Shown here one piece after another: positions 59,301 through 64,000 of a DNA stretch of 64,000 bases; the stretch's first letter is position 1, and each line of letters starts with the position of its first letter. Origin of the DNA: DASQPA01 sp035644215 (GTDB lineage: Bacteria > Acidobacteriota > Thermoanaerobaculia > Multivoradales > UBA5704); NCBI GenBank assembly GCA_035644215.1, contig DASQPA010000089.1, positions 1 through 64,000 of the forward strand, given 5' to 3'. Both the position numbers and the translations under genes were made by a program. The notes beneath the pieces are model-generated. The model worked only from the letters and a program-made list of their open reading frames with translations. It had not been told where the DNA came from and did not search any database.

Positions 59301-62300
59301 GCTCCCGGCGCCGGCCGGGATGGAGCGGCGGACGGAGCGGTACCTGGCGCCGCGCGGCCCGATCGAGGGGCTGCTCGTGGGGATCTGGGAAGCGGTGCTG
59401 GAGCGCGAGCCGGTGGGGGTGGAGGACGACTTCTTCGCCCTGGGCGGGCATTCGCTCCTCGCCACCCAGGTGGTGTCGCGGGCGCGGGAGACCTTCGGGG
59501 TCGAGCTGCCGCTCCACGACCTCTTCGAGCGGCCGACGGTGGCGCGGCTGGCCGCGGCGCTCGAATCGCTGCTGCGCGGCGCGGAGAGGCCGGAGGCGCC
59601 GCCCCTCCTGCCCGCGGCGCGGGAGACCTTCGGGGGCGAGCTGCCGCTCTCCTTCGCCCAGCAGCGGCTCTGGTTCATCGATCAGCTGGCGCCGGGCAAC
59701 CCGGCCTACAACATGCCCTGGGCGATCGAGATCGCCGGGGACCTCGCGGTCGCGGCCCTCGGCCGCACCTTCGCCGAGGTGGTGCGGCGGCACGAGGTGC
59801 TGCGCACGGTGTTCGACGGACCGGTGCAGCAGGTCCGGGAGGACCTGCCGCCGACACCGCTGCCCGTGACCTCCCTGGAAGCGCTGCCCTTGGCGGCGCG
59901 GCAGGTGGAGGTGCGGCGCCTGGCCCGGGAGGAGGCCCTGCGTGCTTTCGACCTGGCGCGGGGGCCGCTGCTCCGCCTGACCCTTCTCCGGCTCTCCGGG
60001 CAGGAGCACATGCTGCTGGTGACGATGCACCACATCGTCTCGGACGGTTGGTCGATGGGGGTGCTGCTGCGGGAGATCGCGGTCCTCTATGACGCGTTCT
60101 CGCGGGATCAGGGCTCGCCGCTTGCGGAGCTGCCCGTGCAGTACGCCGATTTCGCCGTCTGGCAACGGGAGTGGCTGTCGGGGGAGGTGCTGGAAGAGCA
60201 GCTCGCCTACTGGCGCGGCCAGCTCGCCGGCGCTCCCCACCGGTTGGCGCTGGCGACCGACCGGCCGCGGCCGGCCTTCCCCCGCCGCCCCGCCGGCCTG
60301 GCGCGGCTCCAGCTGGACGGCGAGCTGTCGCGCGCCCTCGCGGCCTTCAGCCGCGCCCAGGGGGTGACGCTGTTCATGACCCTGCTCGCGGCCTTCGGCG
60401 TGCTTCTCGGCCGCACCGCCGGCCAGCCGGAGGTGCTGGTGGGCACGCCGATCGCCAACCGGACGCGGCGGGAGATCGAGGGGCTGATCGGGTTCTTCGT
60501 CAACACCCTGGTGCTGCGAGTGTCCCTGGAGTCGACCGTGAGCCCAGAAGCCCCGCCGAGCGCGCGGCAGCTCCTCGCGCGGGTCCGGCAGGTCGCGCTC
60601 GACGCCTACACCCACCAGGACCTGCCGTTCGAGCGGCTGGTCGAGGAGGTGGTCACCGAGCGCGACCTCGCCAACTCGCCGCTCTTCCAGGTTCTCTTCG
60701 CCCTCCAGAACGCCCCGGTCGAGGCGCTCGCCCTGCCCGGGCTCTCCCTACGGCCGGCGGAGCCGGAGCCGGCGATGGCGAAGTTCGACCTCACCTTGAC
60801 CTGCGAGGAGACTCCGGCCGGTCTCTCGGGCCACCTGGAGTACGACGCCGAGATCTTCGACCGCACGAGCGTCCTGCGCCTGCTGGGGCGCTACGCGCAG
60901 CTGCTCCGGGAGATGATGGCGGACCCGGAGCGGAGCGTCCTCGCGCTGCCGCTCCTCCTGCCGGCCGAGCGCGAGCAGCTGCTCGTCGAATGGAACGACA
61001 GCGGGAGCGCCTTCCCGCGGCAGGCGAGCGTCCACCGGCTGTTCGCCGCCTGGGCGGCGGCGACCCCCGAGGCGCCGGCGGTGGTGACCGAGGGGGAGGA
61101 GTGGAGCTACGGGCGGCTGTCGGCGGCGGCGAACCGTCTAGCCTGGCACCTGCGGTCGCTGGGGGTGGGGCCGGAGTCGCGGGTCGGGGTGGTGATGGAG
61201 CGCTCGGCGGACCTGCTGGTGGCGCTCCTCGCCGTCCTCACCGCCGGAGGGGCCTATGTGCCGCTCGATCCCGGCTTCCCGGACGAGCGGCTGCGCTTCC
61301 TGCTGGCGGACTCGGCGACCGCGGTCGTCCTGGTGCACGGCCGGACCCGGGAGCGCCTGGCGAGCATCTGTGCGCCGGGCGCGCCGGTCTCCCTGGTCTG
61401 CGTGGAGGCGGACCGGGAGGCGATCGCGGAGCGGAGCGCTGCGGCGCCGCCGGAGACGACGTTCGCGGAGCAGCTGGCCTACGTGATCTACACCTCGGGC
61501 TCGACGGGGAAGCCCAAGGGGGTGGCGGTGACGCACCAGGCCATCGTGCGGCTGGTCCGGGACACCCGCTATTTCCATCTGGGTCCGGGGGACCGGGTCT
61601 CCCTCGCCTCGAACATCAGCTTCGACGCGGCGACCTACGAGGTCTGGGGGGCGCTCCTGAACGGCGGTGCCCTGGTGGTGATCGACCCGCCGGTGCTGCT
61701 GTCGCCGGTCGCTCTCGCCCGGCTCCTGGCCGCGGCGCGGGTGACGACGCTGTTCCTGACCACGGCGCTGTTCAACCTGGTGGTGCGGGAGGAGCCTGCG
61801 GCCTTCGGCCGGCTGCGCCGACTGCTCATCGGCGGCGAGACGGTGGACCCGGGCTCGATGGCGCGGGCGCTGTCGGCCGGAGCGCCGGAACGGCTGATCC
61901 ACGCCTACGGACCGACCGAGAGCACGACCTTCGCGACCTGGACCGACGTGGGAGAGGTGATGCCGGGGGCGCTCTCGGTGTCGATCGGCCGGCCGTTTTC
62001 GAACACCACGGTCTATCTGCTCGACTCCCGGGCGGAGCTGGTGCCGCTGGGCGAGGTGGGGGAGCTGTACCTGGGCGGCTTTGGCCTGGCGCGCGGCTAC
62101 CTCGCTCGCCCGGAGCTGACGGCGGAGCGCTTCGTACCGCACCCCTGGAGCCCGGCGCCGGGCGCGCGGCTCTACCGCACCGGCGACCTGGTGCGCTTCC
62201 GGTCGGACGGCCGGCTGGATTTCCTCGGGCGGATCGACACCCAGGTCAAGATCCGGGGCCTGCGGATCGAGCCGGGGGAGATCGAGGCGGTCCTGCGCGA

Positions 62301-62895
62301 TCATCCGGCGGTCCGCGAGGTCGCGGTCGCGCTCTTCGAGCGCGAGGGGGACAAGCGCCTGGTGGCCTACGTCGTGCCGGCGGCCGGGAGCGGGAACCCG
62401 GGTGCGGAGCTGCGGCGCCACCTGGAAGGGCGGCTGCCGTCCTACATGGTGCCGGCGGCCTTCGTCCCCCTGGAGTCGCTGCCGCTGTTGGCGAACGGCA
62501 AGCTCGACCGTGCCGCGCTGCCCGCTCCCCGTGAGGAGGACCGGCCCCTCTTCGCCCGCTTCGTGCCGCCGCGCACGGAGACCGAGGAACGGATCGCCGC
62601 GGTCTGGCGCGAGGTCCTGGGCGTCGCGGAGGTCGGCATCCACGACAGCTTCTTCGAACTGGGCGGCCATTCCCTGCTCGTGGTCGAAACCGTGAAACGG
62701 CTGCGCCACGCCCTCGGCCGCGAGCTGTCGGTGGTCGACGTCTTCCGGCACCCGACCGTCGAGACGCTCGCCCGCGCCCTGGAGCCGGCGGCGCTCCCCT
62801 CGCCGGGCCGCTCCCGCGACGGCGGCGAGGACCGCGGCGCGGCCCGCCGGGACCTCATCCGGCAGCGGCGGGGAGCCGCGGTCAAGGGGCGGTAG
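44359..62895 (+). CDS. Hybrid PKS-NRPS megasynthase, KS-AT-KR-DH-ACP-(C-A-T)x4
   Basis: This is a single 6178-residue assembly line. PKS module: KS about 10-435 (active C182), AT about 535-870 (GHSIGE with S644; HAFH motif predicts malonyl-CoA), KR about 930-1390 (TGGLGGVG near 1178, Y1341), DH about 1405-1680 (HxxxGxxxxP starting H1428; D1596), ACP (S1806). KR precedes DH, the reverse of the usual order. NRPS modules: C1 (HH at 2004), A1 (TSGSTGRPKG after 2485), T1 (S2888); C2 (H3090), A2 (3560), T2 (S3962); C3 (H4151), A3 (4635), T3 (S5032); C4 (H5224), A4 (5711), T4 (S6105). Hand-aligned specificity codes are CVQHIAQVVK (A1, Asp235 lost), DAFFLGVTYK (A2, aliphatic, Ile-like), DAFLLGVTLK (A3) and DAYFLGATFK (A4). 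There is no epimerase, loading module or thioesterase; the chain ends in an Arg-rich tail. The expected product is a short unsaturated acyl tetrapeptide, with starter unit and release supplied elsewhere. Confidence 0.95.
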   Translation: MDTPPSSAANGIAIIGMAGRFPDAVDVERFWENLVAGVESVRFFSAEELRAVGVASERLADPAFVRARAVISDAELFDAGLFGLTPREAEVIDPQHRLLLECAWEALESAGHDPRRFPGTVGVFAGAGVNTYLLSNLQHNQEVMAAAGAYQAMMGSGGDFLATRISYKLGLKGPSLTVQTACSTSLVAVHLAVQSLLAGECDLALAGGVRLLVPRQGGHMYQPGSIFSQDGHCRPFDAAATGTTEGEGLGLVVLRRLADAMADGDHVHAVILGSAINNDGAEKLGYTVPSVEGQAGVIALAQALAGVEAGTIGLIEAHGTGTPLGDPIEGTALSQVFSMSAASAASATPARRIALGSLKSNMGHLDAAAGVASLLKAALAVEHGIIPPSLHFERPNPQLDLAAGGFYVPVTATPWVEEAGPRRAGVSSFGIGGTNAHVVLEEAPAVEPGSASRPLQLLVLSARTPAAVEQATRRLAEHLGRHPEFDIADVAYTLQVGRVAFDPRRIVVCESTADAAEVLSTLDPKRVLTRTREAGERPVFFLFSGQGAQYPGMGAELYASEAVFREEVDRCAEILRPRLGLDLRQVLYPALYPALFPKDGDPRAAAERLQQTALAQPALFVVEYALARLWTSWGVRPEAMLGHSIGEYVAACLAGVFSLPDALGLVAERGRLMQEMPGGSMLAVPLPEAEVRLLLGGLSLAAVNGPAMCGVSGDAGEVAALAEQLAARGLQVRRLHTSHAFHSASMEPVLARFAAAFAGLRLHPPAIPFVSNRTGTWIRPEEATSPDYWVRHLRETVRFADGLAVLFGRAGAVFLEVGPGRALSSLVRQQPQRPEAPSVLASLPTAGDGRRADATVLRTLGELWLAGVEIDWAGFHAGERRRRVPLPTYPFERQRYWVEPDAPAAISERGKRRRSAGDERGVADWFWAPLWRQALPSANGLPDAAAEGSWLLLADGNGLGERLAARLRERGREVVVAQAGEEFLETDRGDFVLRPGAAADYGALLDRLAGRGIVPGRIVHLWSASPSSPAIVENRREQERGFYSLFHLARALGERRPAERRPPLHLGVVSSGVQRITGADELVPVRATLLGPAATIPQEYPGISCAAIDVTLPTPGSRAERRLVDRLLAELATPPGDAADPVVAYRGTDRWLRVWESLHLASSPGELRLREGGTYLITGGLGGVGLELAAFLARQAKVNLVLTGRAPFPEREAWPALAQGVGRHAQIARIAARLLELEAAGAAVWTAAADVADEAAMRRVLDAVCRRFGRIDGAIHAAGLPGGGLMQYRSLEAAAAVLAPKVEGTQVLAALLADLAEDAPDFLVLCSSLNALAGGLGQADYTAANAFLDAFAQSCSGELPVVSINWDAWQGVGMAALRHAAEEAPRYEVADLRPFAHPLLRERGVDGKGAQVFVGRLRPAEHWILDEHRLGGHPVVPGTAYLEMAGAAFREISAREGATEGAIEIRDVQFITPMSVEDDESREVHATLTSNGDGFHHFSVRSREGDGWQEHALGAVGRPALAEEPARIDVAALDSWDEEILGDDYREDLKQIGLGPRWEVLKKIYRKDGEFVGQLELAPELAGDVQSFRLHPALLDAATSFAEYLVPGAGGNYYLPLSYKRLRMLGPLPSRIYSHARLRHQGLATAETLSFDITVLDEMGGERVRIEEFTLKRVDVSATLRGHAHRAHRTSAPPALAVEGILEGMPAEQAVEAFRRILAGDPRPQIAVSVRPLPEVLERTRSVTVESLAAVLRPEPGGGHARPDLATPYVAPRGELEERLAAIWADVLGLDRVGAADDFFALGGHSLLGTQVMSRVREAFGVEVPLGKLFEAATVADFAAVVEAQRAAIGTAIPAIPVISHGPHGVEQDLSFSQERLWFLEQLEPGSAFYSIPGAVHMAGRLSFPALAAALAELVRRHESLRTTFADRDGRPRQVVAPPPAAADLVPLPRVELSGLPGAARQAELSRLLASEVRQPFDLQRGPLLRLLLLALAPREQVIAYVFHHIVSDAWSAKIFRSEIAALYGAFAAGRPSPLPPVTFQYADYVAWQRRHLTGEVLAEQLVYWRQRLTGCPVLELPTDRPRPAIETFRGHTRPVRLSAAMTRGLHALSQSHGVTLFMTVLAVFKTLLLRTAGQSDLAVGSPIANRGRKELEGVIGFFANTMVLRTDLSGNPSFRELLGRVRQVTLGAYAHEQLPFERLVEEVQPERDMSRNPLFQVLCVLQNQPERALPMGDLRMSELPLDSGTAKFDLTFMWIEEGEILEGLLEHNSDLFDATTVGRLFRCHEALFAAVLSDPGQRLLDLPMLGAAERHQLLAEWNDTAKMRPAETADRCVHEWVEDQVRRQPAAVAARFDGASLSYGELDRRANRLAHALRRRGVGPESRVGVSIGRSLPMVVSALAVLKAGGALVALDPAYPLDRLAIIVEDAGLAVLLVDEAMRERFPAHREITLVIDAANPAIDPVAGESAEAPVSGVGPDHPMYAIYTSGSTGRPKGIVVPHRAFANFLAWQLQVSGGEPVRTVQFAAFGFCVSFQEIFSAWCSGGTLVVAGEMSRRDFAAFGGFLETEGIERLHLPYAALKQLAESSVDSSAGRAARPSRLREVITAGEPLQVTPSVRQLFAGLPGCTLSNQYGASETHVVTALTLLGPAAAWPAQPAVGRPIANVSIHLLDEHLRPAPIGVRGEICAGGACVPRCYLNDPVLTAVKLVPDPYGRVPGGRLYRTGDLGRRSADGLVESLGRIDGQVKVRGFRVELGEVETVLSRQPGVRDAAVVPQGVGEELKLVAYVVPGPESGPEADLVESLRQALQRRLPEYMVPAAFVPLAALPVNANGKLDVPALPAPEARRSAVAYRPPRTPAEELLAGVWREILGVERVGLDDSFFELGGHSLLATQVVSRARSAFGVELPVRALFEAPTLAGLAQRIEALRGGGGDPPTVPTIPAAPPLVPLPRSGPVPLSFAQERLWFIEQLRPGSPLYNLPMALDLGGPLDVRALAESLAALTARHEALRTTFGVDARDGGRPVQVVQPPSAPDLSVVDLEALPEPARRATLTALAAVEGERPFDLARGPLVRAVLLRAAADRHVALFTAHHAVTDGWSMGILAREMGELYTAQVTGRPAVLPALPVQYADFAAWQRGWLSGEVMAAEVAWWRQRLAGAPAVLDLPLDRPRPAVDRFRGERRGIGLRPDLAEGLERLALRSGATRFIALLALFEALLARATGQLDLPVGTPVAGRNRAEIEPLIGMFVNTLVLRGDLSGDPGFAELLLRVRENALDAFAHQELPFEKLVEELAPARRLEQTPLFQVMFVLDEWAVATPDFPGLKVDSFALESRVAKFDLTMAAGRGPAGWSVVLDYNTDLFRRDTILRMLGHFEALLAGALADPGLPLSRLALLRPAERHQLLLDWNDAASAYPREAAVHALFAARAERYPERLAVAHGGVEISYGELDRRADRLAHRLRALGVGPESRVGLFLARSVGMVVAMLGTLKAGGAYVPLDPGYPPERLARMVADAGIAVLVSEPESLASCPETRERVLLSEEPGAPVLVPDESGAESLAYVIYTSGSTGRPKGIAVSHRAVVRLVVGTNYAQLGEADRVAHASNVSFDAATFEVWGALLNGGTVVVIDKEVILSPADLARTLRAERVTALFLTTALFNQVAREEPAAFQSLRHLLFGGEAVEPGAVARVLAAGAPERLLHVYGPTESTTYATWHRVREVPAGTATLPIGQPLANTTAYVLDRRLDLAALGEVGELCLGGEGLARGYLGHPERTAERFVPRPWSGAPGERLYRTGDLVRRRFDGAVEFVGRLDQQVKIRGFRIEPGEIEAALAALPEVAEGAVLARRDGPGELRLVAYVVPASGVRLREDRLREELRKSLPDYMLPGTFVFLDALPLTPNGKLDRVMLAALAAVAALRASGETGDDGGAVAPRDPVEGVLAGIWEAVLGRERVGVTDDFFALGGHSLLATQVVSRIREVFQVELPLRQLFERPTIAGLARAISMAMPEIPAPPIRPVPRGGDLPLSFAQQRLWFIDQLTPGNPAYNVPWAVRLEGEIDVPLLAATFGEVVRRHESLRTVFAGSSRGPVQRVRESLPVSPLVTSLEVLPEAVRPAEVRRLVREEALRSFDLTRGPLLRSTLLRLSSSEHVLLLTMHHIVSDGWSMGVLLREIAALYEAFSRQQASPLPKLPVQYADFALWQREWLSGEVLETQLAYWREQLAGAPTRLELATDRPRPASPGHPAGLAPFHLDGELSRALAAFSRAQGVTLFMTLLAAFGALLGRTAGQPEVLLGTPIANRTRREIEGLIGFFVNTLVLRVPLGSTGSSPSSRQLLGRVRRAALDAYTHQDLPFERLVEAVVTERDLDHSLLFQALFALQNAPVEALLVPGLSLLPLEPEPAVAKFDLTLTCAETPAGLSGHLEYDAEIFDRTSTQRLLARYEQLLRGMVAEPERSVRDLPLLLPVEREQLVVEWNDSGSVYPREASVHGLFAAWAAAAPEAPALLAAGEEWSYGRLAVATNRLARHLRALGVGPESPVGVAMERSADLVVALLAVLKAGGAYLPLNPDYPDERLRFLLADTAATVVLVHGRTRERLAGIGAPGAPVTLVCLNADREAIAEQSAADLPEETLAGQLAYVTYTSGSTGKPKGVAVPHRAIVRLVRETNYLQLGPDDRVAHVSSLSFDAATFEIWGALTNGGALVVIEHEVVLSPVDFASRLAAERVTVLLLTTALFNQAVREEPAAFYPLRCLLIGGEAADPGSVARALAAGPPERLLNVYGPTESATLATWAEVREVAPQAPSVPIGRPVANTTAYVVGCGEGAGDLVPLGQVGELWLGGEGLARGYFARPERTAERFVPHPWSGEGGERLYRTGDLVRQLGSGEIDYLGRLDQQVKIRGLRIEPGEVEAALANCPGIEAAAVLARRDTPGDARLVAYLVARSGERVSEETVREELKRSLPEYMLPAVYLFLPSFPLTPNGKLDRAALPAPAGMERRTERYLAPRGPIEGLLVGIWEAVLEREPVGVEDDFFALGGHSLLATQVVSRARETFGVELPLHDLFERPTVARLAAALESLLRGAERPEAPPLLPAARETFGGELPLSFAQQRLWFIDQLAPGNPAYNMPWAIEIAGDLAVAALGRTFAEVVRRHEVLRTVFDGPVQQVREDLPPTPLPVTSLEALPLAARQVEVRRLAREEALRAFDLARGPLLRLTLLRLSGQEHMLLVTMHHIVSDGWSMGVLLREIAVLYDAFSRDQGSPLAELPVQYADFAVWQREWLSGEVLEEQLAYWRGQLAGAPHRLALATDRPRPAFPRRPAGLARLQLDGELSRALAAFSRAQGVTLFMTLLAAFGVLLGRTAGQPEVLVGTPIANRTRREIEGLIGFFVNTLVLRVSLESTVSPEAPPSARQLLARVRQVALDAYTHQDLPFERLVEEVVTERDLANSPLFQVLFALQNAPVEALALPGLSLRPAEPEPAMAKFDLTLTCEETPAGLSGHLEYDAEIFDRTSVLRLLGRYAQLLREMMADPERSVLALPLLLPAEREQLLVEWNDSGSAFPRQASVHRLFAAWAAATPEAPAVVTEGEEWSYGRLSAAANRLAWHLRSLGVGPESRVGVVMERSADLLVALLAVLTAGGAYVPLDPGFPDERLRFLLADSATAVVLVHGRTRERLASICAPGAPVSLVCVEADREAIAERSAAAPPETTFAEQLAYVIYTSGSTGKPKGVAVTHQAIVRLVRDTRYFHLGPGDRVSLASNISFDAATYEVWGALLNGGALVVIDPPVLLSPVALARLLAAARVTTLFLTTALFNLVVREEPAAFGRLRRLLIGGETVDPGSMARALSAGAPERLIHAYGPTESTTFATWTDVGEVMPGALSVSIGRPFSNTTVYLLDSRAELVPLGEVGELYLGGFGLARGYLARPELTAERFVPHPWSPAPGARLYRTGDLVRFRSDGRLDFLGRIDTQVKIRGLRIEPGEIEAVLRDHPAVREVAVALFEREGDKRLVAYVVPAAGSGNPGAELRRHLEGRLPSYMVPAAFVPLESLPLLANGKLDRAALPAPREEDRPLFARFVPPRTETEERIAAVWREVLGVAEVGIHDSFFELGGHSLLVVETVKRLRHALGRELSVVDVFRHPTVETLARALEPAALPSPGRSRDGGEDRGAARRDLIRQRRGAAVKGR

Positions 62896-64000
62896 GCGGC
62901 GCCCAGACCAGCTGGAGGAGACCGCGCAGCGCCGCCTCGCTCTCCACCCCCTCGACGCGGATGCGCCCCTCCTGGACGATCTTCAGGGGGTTCGCCTGGC
63001 CGCTGACGATGGCGAGCAGGTCCGCCGCTTCCAGCTCGATGCGCGACGGGAGCCCGCCAGGTCCCGGGGTCACCCGCAGCCCGTCGGCATCCCATTCGAG
63101 AGCCCAGGCGCCGCCCCCCGGCCCGTGCACCACGACGTCGCAGGCGAGCGGCGCCGGTGGCGGCGGCCCCCCCGCCGCCTGGGCCGGAAGCCTCTCGAAG
63201 AGCTGGCGGGCCTCGAAAGCCCCCTCCGTGCCCGGGACCGCCGCCGATGCCGTCGACACCGTCGATATCGCCGAACCCGCGAGCGCCACCGGCCGTGCCG
63301 GATACCCGAGCTCGGTCAACCGGGCCTGGACGCGGTCCTTGAGCCCGACTGGGAGATTTTCGACTGGGAGGTTTCCCCCCGTTCCCACGCTGTTCTGGCG
63401 GATGCGGTCGGTGAAGTAGACGTAGGGGTCGCCCGGGCCACGGTCGTGCTCGGCGGTGAAGGCCGTGGCGAGGAGAGCCGGGTCCCAGGCCAGGCCGAGG
63501 AAGCCGAACAGGGGAGCCAGGGTGCCGGCGGGGTCGGCCACGAGATCTTCATAGCGCAGGCGGAAGGTCCGTTCCGGCAGCCTCCGTTCGAGCTCGGTCG
63601 TCCGGGTCGTGGTCTCCAGCCAGTATTCGAGGACCGCCTGGACGTGGTCGCCCGGGCTCTTCTGCAGGTACTCCTGGAAGCCCCGGGGGAAGCCGTAGCG
63701 GTAGGTCTCGATGCAGGAGTGCGCCACGTCCAGGGCATGGCGGTAGAGGCAGAGGAAGCGCGCGTCGGGGAAGACCTCGGCCAGGAGGTCGCCGAAGTTC
63801 GCGTTGTCCGGGCTCTTCTCGCACCAGATCGGCTTGCCCCGGCGCTGTGCGTAGCTGTCGAGCAGGTCGCCCAAAATCGCCCGGGTGCGCAGGACGACCG
63901 CCGGGTTCTCCGCCGGCGGCCGGTCGTGGGTGCCCTCCAGCCAGGCGATTGAGGAGGTGAGATGGCGCGCCAGCCGCCCGAGGTCCAGCTCGGGCGGGCT
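62882..64000 (-). CDS. Sulfotransferase with C-terminal SCP2-like domain (partial, runs off window)
   Basis: The reading frame is open to the right edge, so the N-terminus with the PAPS-binding loop lies outside. Visible sulfotransferase features are PIWCEKSPDNANFGDLL, ARFLCLYRHALDVAHS (3'-phosphate-binding-type segment), RTFRLRYEDLVADPAGTLAP and a RIRQNSVGTG region near the end of the catalytic domain. A Pro/Ala linker leads to about 100 residues (DVVVHGPGGGAWALEWDADG; ADLLAIVSGQANPLKIVQEG; IRVEGVESEAALRGLL) resembling an SCP2 sterol-carrier domain, which could bind a lipid-like acceptor. It is convergent with the megasynthase gene, with a 14-base overlap. It may sulfate the megasynthase product; alternatively it is an unrelated neighbour. 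Confidence 0.8.
   Translation of the reverse strand, partial: SPPELDLGRLARHLTSSIAWLEGTHDRPPAENPAVVLRTRAILGDLLDSYAQRRGKPIWCEKSPDNANFGDLLAEVFPDARFLCLYRHALDVAHSCIETYRYGFPRGFQEYLQKSPGDHVQAVLEYWLETTTRTTELERRLPERTFRLRYEDLVADPAGTLAPLFGFLGLAWDPALLATAFTAEHDRGPGDPYVYFTDRIRQNSVGTGGNLPVENLPVGLKDRVQARLTELGYPARPVALAGSAISTVSTASAAVPGTEGAFEARQLFERLPAQAAGGPPPPAPLACDVVVHGPGGGAWALEWDADGLRVTPGPGGLPSRIELEAADLLAIVSGQANPLKIVQEGRIRVEGVESEAALRGLLQLVWAPPTAP

Overview
The window is high-GC bacterial DNA with densely packed genes, many GTG starts and many 4-base GTGA/ATGA overlaps between neighbours. The mix of Hanks-type Ser/Thr kinases (one fused to TolB/PD40-like repeats, two fused to cyclase-like, AAA and TPR regions), XRE and XRE-TPR regulators, a DUF4388 protein, a large PKS-NRPS and several toxin-antitoxin remnants suggests an Acidobacteriota-type organism (Thermoanaerobaculia/Holophagae-like). 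Myxococcota is the main alternative. This is inferred from gene content only; no rRNA, tRNA or CRISPR array was seen.

Layout. 1-490 is a degenerate repeat array with a period of about 20-21 bp, followed by a HicA/DUF1902 pair. 991-9837 (minus) is a chemosensory operon, read cheA, cheW, a small substrate-binding-like protein, an MCP, a HEAT-repeat protein, cheR, cheB; no cheY or cheD is present. 10006-18140 holds two tandem paralogous kinase/cyclase-like/AAA/TPR giants; the first lost its C-terminal tail at the duplication junction. 17993-25831 has a saccharopine-reductase-like gene divergent from a four-gene coupled operon: double acetoacetate-decarboxylase-like protein, FAD desaturase-like oxidoreductase, unknown protein, polyprenyl diphosphate synthase.

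25997-26447 carries two tandem 62-residue RiPP (lanthipeptide-like) precursor genes with no maturation enzyme beside them. After a kinase-TolB fusion, 29342-34823 is an accessory zone: a frameshifted nucleotidyltransferase, a frameshifted epimerase, a 240-bp MITE-like element, orphan or broken toxin-antitoxin genes, a second 21-bp repeat array, a pterin-dehydratase-like gene and XRE regulators. 34974-37774 has an XRE-TPR receptor-like protein next to a small exported Cys-rich peptide gene, which could be an RRNPP-like signalling pair, then a double-XRE protein and a second copy of the MITE-like element. 38024-40681 holds a DUF4388 protein (frameshifted), a CBS protein and a membrane TIR protein.

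40736-64000 is a biosynthetic locus. A three-gene ABC-2 exporter is divergent from a single 6178-residue hybrid megasynthase (KS-AT-KR-DH-ACP followed by four C-A-T modules, with no loading module and no thioesterase). A convergent sulfotransferase with an SCP2-like tail runs off the right edge. The likely scheme is that the megasynthase builds a short acyl-tetrapeptide and the ABC system exports it; the sulfotransferase may decorate it.
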